This document shows, one piece after another, positions 35,688 through 45,300 of a DNA stretch of 64,000 bases (its first letter is position 1; each line of letters opens with the position of its first letter). Below the pieces are notes generated by a model, which was given only the letters and a program-made list of their open reading frames with translations, was not told the DNA's origin and searched no databases. The DNA is taken from NCBI RefSeq assembly GCF_003255815.1, contig NC_037670.1, positions 62,078,031 through 62,142,030 of the forward strand. Direction: 5' to 3'. The DNA comes from Theropithecus gelada (lineage: Eukaryota; Chordata; Mammalia; Primates; Cercopithecidae). The position numbers and the translations under genes are program-made.

Positions 35688-35775
35688 GCGCCCCTGTATG
35701 GAGCAGAAAGGAAAGGGAGAAAAATGAATCCCAGACTTTGGGCTTACATCTTCCTCCTGGCTGGCTCAGCAAAAT

Positions 35776-36138
35776 ACATTAATGGTGGAAGGTGTCCAGG
35801 CTCTTGACGTCCTCGACAAAGAATTGGACAAAATGCACAAACAAAGCAAGGAAGGAATGAAGGGTTTTATTGAAAATGAAAGTACACTCCACATTGTGGG
35901 AGTGGGCCTGAGCATAGGGGTTCAAAGGTCCTGTTACAGAGGTTTTTTGGGTTTAAATACCCGCTAGAGGATTCCACTGGTGACTTGGTGTACACCCCAT
36001 GTAAATGGAGAGGATGAAATAAAGCTACAAAGTCATTTACAGTGTATGCCCAATGGAGAGGATATTTCCTGTTATAGTTGAAGTGTCAATTGGCCTCATA
36101 TTCTCTGCCTCCAGACCCTATTTTCCTGCCTCAATAGG
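35776..36138 (-). mobile_element. Retroviral LTR, class I-like
   Basis: In the minus sense it begins 'tgaggcaggaaaatagggtc' (36138) and ends near 'gagcctggacaccttccacc'. Complement of a polyadenylation signal in 'gggttttattgaaaatgaaa', and 'acaaacaaagcaaggaagga' nearby. If the unassigned block to its left is retroviral, this would be its 5' LTR. Confidence 0.78.
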
Positions 36139-36194
36139 ACAGCTATGTTATTGTGGCTGGGTCAGAACTTCCTGCTAGGCCCTCACTGTGGGGT

Positions 36195-36265
36195 AAATGC
36201 TGCAACATCCTTCCCACTTCACAGATGAGCAAAGACAGGCTCAGAGACATTAAGAGACAGGCCTG
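36195..36265 (-). mobile_element. MIR SINE fragment
   Basis: 'cacttcacagatgagcaaag' and 'acattaagagacaggcctgg' form an antisense MIR core, cut by the solo LTR that starts at 36270. Confidence 0.5.
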
Positions 36266-36269
36266 GGTT

Positions 36270-36790
36270 TGAAAGGACACAAAGATAGATGTGTACCCGC
36301 CCCCCACCCGCTACACCCTTGTTCTGCTCTCTAATCTTTGCATATACCAGAGATTTTGTAAGTTCTGTGAGTACCTGGTTTTCTGCACGTACCAGAGATT
36401 TTGTTTTGCACATACCAGAGATTTTGTAAGTTCTGAGGCAAGGTCACAAGACGTGTTTAAGTAAGATAAACTCTTGCTGCCATAAACCTGCTCTCCCGCC
36501 TCAAAGTTTGAACCAAAATATCAGAAATGGCGGGAACCAATCATAGTTAGCCAAATCGCCTTGTTCAAACACTAGCCAATCATATATCTGATTTGTATAA
36601 TAACTCTATGTCCACTTTTCTTAGACTATATAACACTGCTCGGAGCTCAGTGGGGGAGCTCTCCTGCCCGTCTCGTTTTGCGAGCGAGGGAGAGTTCCAG
36701 GTTCGAACCTGTAATAAAGATCCTTGCTGCTTAGCTTTGACTCTGGACTCTGGTGGTCTTCTTCGGGGAATAAACGGTCTGGGCATAACA
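36270..36790 (+). mobile_element. Young class I (gammaretrovirus-type) solo LTR
   Basis: 521 bp from 'tgaaaggacac' to 'ctgggcataaca', with identical 4-bp flanks GGTT (36266-36269, 36791-36794). The U3 has three copies of 'accagagattttgt' (36346, 36391, 36414), CCAAT motifs ('accaatcatag', 'agccaatcata') and a TATA box; AATAAA lies at 36713. The TGAAAG start and 4-bp duplication are typical of gammaretroviruses. It is probably lineage-specific; the family is not named. Confidence 0.9.
36535..36718 (+). promoter_or_regulatory. LTR promoter and poly(A) signal
   Basis: Two CCAAT boxes (36537-36541 and about 36575), TATATAA at 36627-36633, then a GC-richer start region and AATAAA at 36713-36718, in the order and spacing of a retroviral U3-R. 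It could still start plus-strand transcripts; activity is inferred, not shown. Confidence 0.7.
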
Positions 36791-36794
36791 GGTT

Positions 36795-38278
36795 CACACT
36801 GTAAAGTTTTCACAACACAAATAGCTTAAACATTAAAAATATCAATTTAACACAGTTGCCATTTCTTATGTCAGCAATAAGGGGGATTTGCATAAAGGAG
36901 ACAGATCAGATGTTCCTCATACTAGTTTTCTATTTGTAATTTTTGTAGCTTTGACATTATCTCCAAATTAAAGTTTACAAAAAAAAGTGATCATGTTTTG
37001 ACTCCCACTAAAGCCAGCCCTTGAGCTCCATGCTTTTCATGCGTTGTCTGCAATTCTCCTATGGCCTGCACGTGGACATCAGTCCATTCTGCAGATGGGG
37101 AAACTGAGGCTTGGTGTAGGTGGCCAACCTGCCACAGGTCCTGATGGAACTGGTTAGGCATCTGCACCCGGGTGCCTGTGCCTCCCAAGCCCATAGTCTT
37201 TCCATCCCCTTGAGCGGCCTCTATAGTCAGTCCTCAAAGACCTGTCCTTTAGGGTTTAAAGAAAGTGCTCACAATTTGGGACTCAGTTGCCCCATGTCCC
37301 CAGAATTGGAAACCTCTCCCTGTCTGGTGCCTTCCACCCTTCAGAAGTCAGCTCAGCCTCTCTCTTCAGAAACAAGATCTGAAGTCCTCATAATCCACCA
37401 AAGAGGAGTAGAAGGAGGAGGAGGAGGAGGAGGGGGAGGGACAAGAGGAGGGCTCAGTGGCTTCACTGATGACAAAGAGGCAGCTGGAGGCTCCCTGAAG
37501 AGACCAAAGCCCAGGAGCAAAGGCTGGAAACCTTCCAGAAGCGGAACCAGAGCCAACAATAGAGGAGCAGCAATTAAAACTCCATTGGCCTGGGCCCAAG
37601 GGGCAGCATCTCCCAGCGCCTTGTGCCTGCCTGGGGAGATGACTCAGCACAGCCCAGGGGCAGTGCTGCAGTGACCTGCGGGGCAAAACCCAGAGCAGAG
37701 GTGGGGCCACTCAGCACCACTTTCCCACCCAGCTGGGAGTTGGCAGACCACACCAGGCACCACCACCGGGCTTCCTGCAGGGCAATGCAGGCACCAAGAG
37801 AAGAACCCCAGCAGTGGACACATCTCACTCATTTAAAAACTCTAAATGGAAGTCGTTGTTTAATCTCCCATTAAAGTTGGATTATCTCTGCTTCTGCTAA
37901 TAAAAGCTGTCATTTGTGGAGCGCTTATACCAGCAACTTTTATCAAAGGGTATGTGAGGTTCCTCATGTTGAAGGTGAGGCTCAGGTCATTTAAATAATT
38001 TTCTCAAATCATGTAGCTAACAGGAACAGAAACTAATGCTTACACAACAATCTCCTTTATACCAAATCTCCTTTATACCAAATGCTTTTGACCACTGGTC
38101 AGACTGCTGGTGTTGGTCTCAGTTTCCCCATCTGCAGAGTGGACTGATGTCCTTGGTGCTCTGGGTCACTTGGACCCATAGCTCTATGGACCATCTCCCC
38201 CAGCCTCCCAGTCTCCCTCTCCAACCTGGACTCAAGACTGGAATCTGCCAGGACATCTTATAAAATCTCAGACCTCTT
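36795..38278. other. Mostly single-copy DNA with MIR scraps
   Basis: MIR pieces at about 37075-37160 and 37895-38040 (both antisense) and 38115-38165 (sense). A 184-residue frame (37120-37674) crosses the GGA repeat and has no domain. A perfect 16-bp tandem duplication lies at 38050-38081. No exon called. Confidence 0.5.
37411..37451. repeat. (GGA)n purine repeat
   Basis: About forty bases of GGA/GGGA. It gives the run of glycines in one frame and prolines in the opposite one. Confidence 0.9.
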
Positions 38279-38602
38279 TTTTTTTTCTTTTCTTTTTTTT
38301 TTTTTTTTTTTTTTGAGCGTCTCACTCTGTTGTGCAGGCTGGAGTGCAGTAGCATGATTTTGGCTCACTGCAACCTCTGCCTCCCAGGTTCAAGAGATTC
38401 TCCTGTCTTAGCCTCCTGACTAGCTGGGACTACAGGTGTGTACCACCACACCCGGCTAATTTATTTTATTTTATTTTTTGTATTTTTAGTAGAGATGGGG
38501 TTTCACCACATTGCCCAGTCTTGAACTCCTGGCCTCAAGTGATCCACTTGCCTCAGCTTCCCAAAGTGCTGGGATTACAGGCGTGAGCTGCCACACCCAG
38601 CC
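38279..38602 (-). mobile_element. Alu SINE, full length
   Basis: Long T-run, then 'gagcgtctcactctgttgtg' to 'cacacccagcc', with an expanded TTTTA linker near 38461. Flanks 'tcagacctctt' (38268-38278) and 'tctgacctctt' (38603-38613). Confidence 0.96.
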
Positions 38603-39162
38603 TCTGACCTCTTACAGTATCTCAGACCTCATGTGCCCAAGCCAGAAGTCTCCACTTTCTCCCCCACTCCTGTTTTTATGCCAGTCTTTCCCATTGCAGT
38701 TAACAGTGTCAACCTTCACTCAGATGCCCAAGTCCTGACCTAGGACATACCCTTAATTTCTAGTTTTTCTTCACCTGCCTCCTCCAGCCAGGGAACCAGC
38801 AAGCCATTGAGCCTCTGTCTTCCAAACATACCTCAACTGTATCCACTTCTCCCACAACTTCTCCACCACCTGGTCAGGCTCCAGCCTTGCAGCCAGGACC
38901 CCTTGCCTCAGTTTCCCACCTGGACTCCCTTGTTGCCTATGAGCGTTTCTCTATAGGGCACTGCATGTGGCTCTGTGAAATGCCCTCCCTGGTCCTCCCC
39001 TCCCATGATTTCTACCCTCTGAGGAACATCCAGACCCTCACCTTTGCCACAGGACCCTGCCAAGTCTGCCTTCTCCTCCTGCCCCGAGCCATATCCTTCC
39101 CCATCTCCCAGGGCGCTCTCTGCTGCTGCCTCTGTTGCCTTCCTGGAAACTTTAAAATATTT

Positions 39163-39295
39163 CTCAAGCTGGGATCCCTGAATGAGCAGCATCAGCATCC
39201 CCTGGGACCCTGCTAGAAAGGCAAATACTCGGATCTCATCCCAGACCTACTGCCTCAGAAGTTCTGGGGATGTACCTGGCAATGCGCATTTAACA
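39163..39295 (-). mobile_element. MER5-type hAT element
   Basis: 'ctcaagctgggatccctgaa', 'gcagcatcagcatcccctgg' and 'ccagacctactgcctcagaa' are the MER5 core. It lies between L2 and the MLT1 LTR. Confidence 0.82.
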
Positions 39296-39667
39296 ATGCT
39301 AAGTGGACTCAATTGTGTCCCCCAAAATTCATACGCTGAAGCCCTAAGCCCAGTGTGACTGTGTTGGAGACAGGCCTTTAAAGAGGTAATTAAGGTTAAA
39401 TGATGTCATTAGGGCGGGTCCTAATCTGGTAGCACCGGTGTCCTTTTAAAGAGAGGAAGACACATACACACATGGAGGGAAGTCTACGTGAGGATGCAGG
39501 GAGAAGATGGCAGTCTGCAAGCCAAGGAGAGAGGCCTCGGGAGAAATACCCCCGCCCACACCTTGATCTTGGACTTCCAGCCTCCAGGACCATGAGAGAA
39601 TGCATTCCTGTTGTTTCAGCCTCCCAGTCTGTGTCTTTGTCACAGTGGCCTGAACAGGCTAAGATGG
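39296..39667 (+). mobile_element. MLT1-type (MaLR) LTR
   Basis: 'aattgtgtcccccaaaattc', 'atgatgtcattagggcgggt' and 'accttgatcttggacttcca' to 'cctgaacaggctaag', in sense order. Inserted in L2. Confidence 0.9.
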
Positions 39668-40224
39668 GGTGGGTCTGGGAAGCTCCGCCGTAGCATGCCA
39701 TGCTGGATCCTGCCTGGGCATCTTCACTGGAGGTTTGCCTCTGCTGGACGCAGCTGCCTCCACTCTCCTACGGCTGGTTCCTTCTCTGCAGAGAGCCCTG
39801 CACTGGGATGTTGTTCCCTTGGAGGGCTCCTCCCTGATGTCTAAGGACAGTGACCCTGCCACAGTCCTGCTCAGTCCCCCACTTCCCCTGCTTTACAGCG
39901 ATGGCCCTGTGTCCCCTCCAGCAGACAGTCTATCACTATGGACCCTCTTGCTTCTTTGTGGCTATTTGTTTGTCCTGTGTATCCTGCACACTATGACATG
40001 AGATCCTTGAAAGCAGGATTCTCATTTCTTGTTCAATATTTAATTTCTAGCACCAAAGATAGTTCCTTCAATAGACAGTATGTGCTCGATAGTTGGTGAA
40101 TGGACAGGAAATCTCCCTCTTGATATCACAGAGATGGGAAAGGTCAGGGAGGCCTGGGAGTACATTTTGAATGGCTTCTAGCCTTGGATGCCCAGATGTC
40201 ACACACACTTTCAAGGACCCAACC

Positions 40225-40370
40225 TACAAGGGTAGGTGCATGAACTCTGCAGCTGGACTTCTAGGATCCAGATCTGGGCTCTGCCACTGACCAGTCTCAT
40301 GACCTCAGTTATGTGACCTCAACTCTCTCATAATAGGAAATGGTTCTATTGCTGTTACCATGATGATGAT
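40225..40370 (+). mobile_element. MIR SINE
   Basis: 'gatctgggctctgccactga' followed by 'tatgtgacctcaactctctc' matches the MIR core in sense orientation. Confidence 0.7.
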
Positions 40371-41510
40371 GATTGAAGCACAGAAAGAAAAGCCAAATGC
40401 CATGAATTCTTGTTCCTCTGAATGTCTGAGCAAGTGAGGATCAGAGGAGGACAGTGGAGGGAACCACTCCTTTAATGAAAATTCTGTGGCCCTTCCTCTG
40501 AAAGCCACTCCAGACCCCACGAAGTCCTGGCTATCATGCTGCACAGCACAGGGGCCAGCATCCACACTGCACCTGTGTGGCCCTCCTTGAGTGTACAAAC
40601 CACCTGCCAGACCCCCAATTTGCAGCACTGAGTCCCAGGGCCAAGGAGACTTGGAGCCTCTTCTGCATGCAAGGACGGGCTTAGTGTTGATGAGCCTGGG
40701 GAAACATCTTTGCTGTCAAGTCTTCCATTTCTGCAGAAGGGATTCAGCCATGAAATCTTGACAGGAAAATCATGACTTCCAAATTACATATGAAAATTCC
40801 TTCCCTTTCTAGAGATTGATGTCTCTCCAAATCTCTCGCGGTTCATGCATTGAATACCTCGCCTGACCCAGCAGGCTGCAGGACAAGGAGCACAGTGAGG
40901 AGCTGGGGTCTCACTCCCACAGGTGGGCCCCAGAAGCTCAGAGCAGGGGCAGGAGCAGACTGGATGATGAATGGCCCAGGGCCCCGCCGGGGTCAGAGGT
41001 TTCCTTTTGGCCTGGCAGCAGAGGTGGCTATCCCAAGACTAGCTCATCTCTTGTTGTGGCACTCGCTTCCACATTCTGGAGAATTCAAGGTGAGAATACA
41101 CATGTAGTGAGAATATATGAATTACTGATTTTTTAACTTCCATGTACTTTTTGGCTCCAGGCGCCTCACTGACTGCTTTATATTGCTGTCATCTTTAGTA
41201 TTTATGACTGGATTTTGTCATTTTAAAATATGAGATGATAAACCACTACAATTGATTTTGGTTTTGGTTAAATTTGGAGTAACATGGTCCTATCAATGAG
41301 GATTAAATATGGAATGTAGGCTGGCATAAAACTCAGCCAACTGCTATTTGTGGGAGAGTAACAGAAAGTATTTCTCCCCTTAGTAAGACACATCTATGGC
41401 TAAAGCATCGCCTACATACTCTTTTTCATCCCACATCTGACCGTCCCCTGAAAATACATCTTCTTAGCTAAATATGGCCTCCTGGATGAACCGTTTATGG
41501 ATAGGTTCAT

Positions 41511-41574
41511 TGATGGATGCATGGATGGATGGATGGATGGATGGATGGATGGATGGATGGATGAATGGATGGAG
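41511..41574. repeat. (GGAT)n tetranucleotide microsatellite
   Basis: About fifteen GGAT units with a GCAT near the left end and a GAAT near the right. The pure core is 41521-41561. A likely length polymorphism. Confidence 0.97.
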
Positions 41575-42079
41575 ATTTTAGAGGATAATACTATTGGGGG
41601 ATAAATTCACACATGAGCTGCAAAAGTCAGATAAGATTCAAAGTGTTCTGAGTTCTTGTGAAGTGAGACTTTTCCCACTAAAAGTGCACTTGAAGAATGA
41701 GCAGAATTTGCACAGCAACAACTTGTACTCTGGATGCCCTGTGTATAATGAGGCAAAAGGAAACGATGCCTGTTCCCAACAGGACAGAGTTCTGTCCAGT
41801 GAAAAGACATTCCATTTTCTGTTCAAAGACATGTTCTAAAGCTCCAGATGGGTGAATCCACATTGCATATACCTGGATGGTTTCTGATATCATAAGTTTA
41901 TGTCTGCAAGAAGCTAGTATTGGCTGACAGAAGGAAGCACTATTTGGAAGACATCTTTGCAGAAAGGGGTGTCCTATGACCCAGGATTCTTTTTTTGAGT
42001 TTCAGAGAAAAAAAATTATCTCCCCTAAGCCTTGCTGAATATTATGTCTTTTAAAGATTTTTTTAGTCTGAAAGCTTAG

Positions 42080-42225
42080 ATAGTAACTACTATATGGCAG
42101 AAATTCTGCTAAACACTTTCCCTGAAATGTAAGCACAACGAGTAATTCCCATTTTACAGACAAGGAGAGGAAGGTTTAAGGAAGATTCCAATGTAGATCT
42201 AATTCCAAAACTTGTGTTCTTAACA
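42080..42225 (-). mobile_element. MIR SINE
   Basis: 'actatatggcagaaattctg' and 'cccattttacagacaaggag' form the antisense MIR core. Confidence 0.65.
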
Positions 42226-42579
42226 GCAAGCTCTACAGAATGTATCACTTTTTTCTGCCTTAATTGTGGCAGTCCCCGTTATTTATACTAACCCTTCTGC
42301 TCATAGCAATAAAAAAAAAACACCTGGTGAAATATGTGTGAATCCTCTTAGAAGCAGGGAAGAGCTAGTCGATAGTGAAGAATTGCCAAATCTGAAGAGC
42401 AGCCTGAAGCATTTCCCACATAGGGATTCAAACATTTGTTTTGGAAGGTCTCATGGAACACAGGTACAGACATCAAAGTCCAAGGCTCACACCAGGCAAA
42501 AAGTCCAACAGATTTCCCACAATGAGCCAGGACCTCAGGGCGTGGCCCTGAGGGTGAGGGTGAACCAGAAGGCCAGGCC

Positions 42580-43520
42580 TGCAGGAAGTATAGTCCCTCT
42601 CAAAATAAAAAATGCAAAACCAAATTTAAAACTCAGTGGATAGGTGTGACAGAAGATTAGACACAGCTAAAGACAGAATTTATGATCTGGTGAGGAAGAG
42701 ATTGTATAGACACGATCTCTACATGTTTCACATGCAAATGAGAGGAGGGGGCAGGGGAGAGAGAGAGAGACAGAGAGACTGGGATAAGTAAAAGGAACTC
42801 GCATACATCTACTCAGAGTCCCAGCAGGAAAGGAGAGGAAATGAGGCTGAACAAATATTTAAAGAGGTAATGGCTGAGACGTTTCCTGAGCCACTGGAAG
42901 GCATTGTCTTAGCCCGCTAGGGCTGCCATAACAAATTACCACAAGCTGCGTGGCTTAAAACAACAGAAATGTCTTATCTCACATTTCTGGGGGCTGAAGT
43001 CCACACTCAAGGGGCCAGCAGGTCTGCACTCCTCTGAAGCCTCCAGGGAAGGACCCTTCCAGGCCTCTTCCAGCTTCTGATGGCTCCTGGCAATCCCTTT
43101 TCTTATCTGTTCCTTCTCAGATCTGAGTCTTTCCTCCCACATTTTACTCTAAGCACCAAGGAGAAACCAGGACATGCCTTCAACGCTTTGCTTGGAAATC
43201 TCCTCAGTCCATGTTCATCAGCGACAAGCTTTACTTTCCATAAAAAGTCGAGGGCTCACCGAAAGATGATCTCATCTTAATTAATTACAGCTGCAAAGAC
43301 CCTGTTTTCAGATAAGGTCATGAGCTCTGAAGTTCCAGGCAGACTCGTATTTTGGTGGGGGAACACCAGTCTACCCAGTATAGACATTAATCCACCCGCT
43401 TCAGAAGCCGAGTGCATCCCTAGAAGGAAAATTAAGGAAGTCCACAGCTAATCACAGTGCAACTGCACAAGGCCAAAGATAGAGTGTCTCAGAAGCCATA
43501 AGAGAAAGAGGTCAGAAGTC
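42580..43520 (+). mobile_element. L1M 5'/ORF1-side fragment, split by MLT1
   Basis: 'gattagacacagctaaagac' and 'agaggtaatggctgagacgt' resume after the MLT1 with 'gacattaatccacccgcttc' and 'agctaatcacagtgcaactg'. The pieces are collinear with the L1M ORF1-side text. The frame is broken. Confidence 0.65.
42905..43382 (-). mobile_element. MLT1-type (MaLR) LTR
   Basis: Antisense ends 'tgtcttagcccgctagggct' and 'accagtctacccagtata', with 'tgatctcatcttaattaatt' inside. Flanks 'ggcat' and 'gacat' are a decayed 5-bp duplication, as expected for MaLRs. The middle (about 43130-43255) does not match the consensus I recall. Confidence 0.85.
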
Positions 43521-44612
43521 ATCAAGTGAAGTGTGAAGTTTTTGCAGACATGTCAAGCATGATTGAAAATACCCAATTATAATATGTACTAAGTTTTTCA
43601 CTGCTTGAGGTGAAAAAAATGCTCTGGGGCTGGGAGAGAAGAAAGGAGGGTGGCTCTGACTCTGTGAATCCTTGGACAAGTTGGAAGTCCTTTGTCTCCT
43701 TATTTGTAAAGTACAGAGTTGGGCAAAATCGTCTCACATTACCTAAAGCTAAAAGCCCTACCATCACTCCTAGAATGACTGTTGCGCAACTTTACTTTTG
43801 CCAGGTGCTATAGGGATGAGGAGCAGGTGTTCCCTCTCACTTGACAAGAGGAAAGGCTGAAATGTGCATGGTCAAGATTTAAAAATACTAGGAAAGACAG
43901 TCCCACAAGGTGCACCTGTGCCCTTGTGTTGTCTGCATGCAGCTCGGGGCATGTACTCTTTCATGGGTTCTAGACTCCTTGACTATAGTGACCGTTTGTT
44001 GATATTTTCTCTCTGCCTTCTGATATCCTCAGATCTTCCTCCAGAGGGAGGTTTGCTACCTCCTGTGGTATGGGACACAGTAGTAGTTCACACATTCAAA
44101 GCCAGGGCAGAGGAGTGTTTCTGCCTTCTCCATCACCCACTTCCAGGGTATGGACGCCTCCCCAGGTCAGCCGGATGGACATCTCCCGACCTGCCACCCC
44201 ACAGGGCTCTGAAGCCGGAACAGCGGGAGGAGGGGCATCTCGCAGCAGTAGGAGCAGCCTCCTACCTCCGTCCTGCCTGCTGCTCCACCCCCAGCACCCC
44301 TGCAGCCCCCAGCAGCACACCCTTCCCCTCCCTCTGTGTCCTGTCCCATAGTAAAAGATAGATGGCTGCTCCTGCTCTCAGACCCCAGGACAGTTTCCAT
44401 GCCCACCTTCTCTCCGAGACTGGCTCTCTCAAGAGTGTCCTCACACCCAGCTCTTTTTCTGCCCTGAGGTTTGTCACTACATCCTGCAACCAGGAATCTC
44501 ACCAAGATGGCACTTCTGCGAGGTCGGACCCGGCGCCTGGCAGCAAGGCCCCACTGGAAGGGCAATTGCTATACAAAGGGACCCTTCTGGGAACAAGCTC
44601 TCTTTACTCTGC
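43521..44612. other. Mostly single-copy DNA
   Basis: 43650-43735 may be a MIR in sense orientation. 44070-44610 is GC-richer, with overlapping frames on both strands and an ATG in good context at 44504, but no recognisable protein or splice-bounded exon. Confidence 0.45.
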
Positions 44613-44789
44613 TGATGCAGTTTGAATATATGTCCCCACCAAATCTCATATTGAAATGTAATCCCCAGTGTCAGAGATGGGACGTGGCCAGAGGTGTTTG
44701 GCTCATAGGGGTGGACTCCCCATTGCTTGGTGCTGTCCTAATGGTAGTGAGTCCTCAGGAGATCTGGTTAAGTGTGCAGCATCTCTCCA

Positions 44790-44791
<2 letters not shown>

Positions 44792-44826
<35 letters not shown>
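44792..44826. repeat. (CT)n microsatellite
   Basis: About seventeen uninterrupted CT units inside the LTR. Confidence 0.97.
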
Positions 44827-44831
<5 letters not shown>

Positions 44832-45005
44832 TGCTCTGCCATATGAGGTGCCTGGTCCCCCTTCACCTTCTGCCATGAGTAAAATCTCCCTGAGGCCTTC
44901 CCAGAACCTGAGCAGATGTCCCTGCCATGCTTTCTGTACAGCCTGCAGAACCATCAGCCAATGAAGCCTCTTATCTTTATAAATTAGCTAGGCTCAGGTA
45001 TTTCT

Positions 45006-45287
45006 TTTTTTTTCTTCTTCTTCTTTTTTGAGATGGAGTTTCACTCTTGTCACCCAGGCTGGAGTGTAGTGGTGCAATCTCTGCTCACTGCAACCTCTGC
45101 CTCCAGGGTTCAAGCGATTCTCCTGCCTCAGCCTCCTGAGTAGCTGGGATTACAGGTGCCCACCACCATGCCTGGCTAATTTTTGTATTTTTAGTAGAGA
45201 CGGGGTTTCGTCATGTTGGCCAGGTTGGTCTTGAACTCCTGACCTCAGGTGATCCATCCACCTCAGCCTCTCAAAGTGCTGGGATTA
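45006..45287 (-). mobile_element. Alu SINE, lacking its 5' end
   Basis: T-rich tail, 'gagatggagtttcactcttg' to 'aaagtgctgggattat'. The last ~25 bases of a complete Alu (ending ggccgggc-type) are absent. Confidence 0.95.
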
Positions 45288-45300
45288 TGTGAACTATAAT

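Larger units (their letters stand above)
31480..35775. other. AT-rich unassigned block, possibly retroviral interior
   Basis: About 4.3 kb with no Alu, no L1 motif and no exon. It ends at an LTR on the minus strand (35776-36138), and 34280-34520 is LTR-like on the same strand, so it could be degraded internal sequence of an endogenous retrovirus. No gag, pol or env frame could be read. 35300-35327 is a CAAAA-type simple repeat. Confidence 0.35.
38610..40115 (+). mobile_element. L2 LINE, split by MER5 and MLT1
   Basis: Collinear L2: 'tctcagacctcatgtgccca', 'actgtatccacttctcccac', 'gccttctcctcctgccccga', then after two insertions the 3' end 'gatccttgaaagcaggattc' and 'tatgtgctcgatagttggtg'. 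Frames of about 100 residues in 38887-39216 are decayed L2, not a gene. Confidence 0.7.
40116..42579. other. Mostly single-copy DNA with two MIRs and a microsatellite
   Basis: MIR sense at 40225-40370, GGAT repeat at 41511-41574, MIR antisense at 42080-42225. The rest shows no repeat or exon. Confidence 0.5.
44613..45300 (+). mobile_element. MST/THE1-like (MaLR) LTR, split by an Alu
   Basis: 'gtccccaccaaatctcatat', 'cattgcttggtgctgtccta', 'tccctgaggccttcccagaa' and 'ctcaggtatttctt' in THE1/MST order. The tail resumes as 'gtgaactataat' after the Alu at 45006-45287. A CT microsatellite has expanded inside. Confidence 0.85.

Noticed and set aside
36346..36427. Three spaced direct repeats considered as a CRISPR-like array
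   Set aside because: Repeats are 14 bp at unequal spacing in a mammalian LTR U3; they are enhancer-type repeats.
36702..36712. 'ggttcgaacct', like a tRNA B box
   Set aside because: No tRNA cloverleaf or A box surrounds it. It lies in the R region of the solo LTR.
37120..37674. The longest open frame, 184 residues
   Set aside because: It crosses a GGA repeat that gives a glycine run, has no recognisable domain, overlaps an antisense MIR, and opposite-strand frames are equally long.
44504..44620. ATG in good initiation context followed by a basic peptide
   Set aside because: The frame runs into an LTR after about 38 residues, and no known protein or splice signal supports it.
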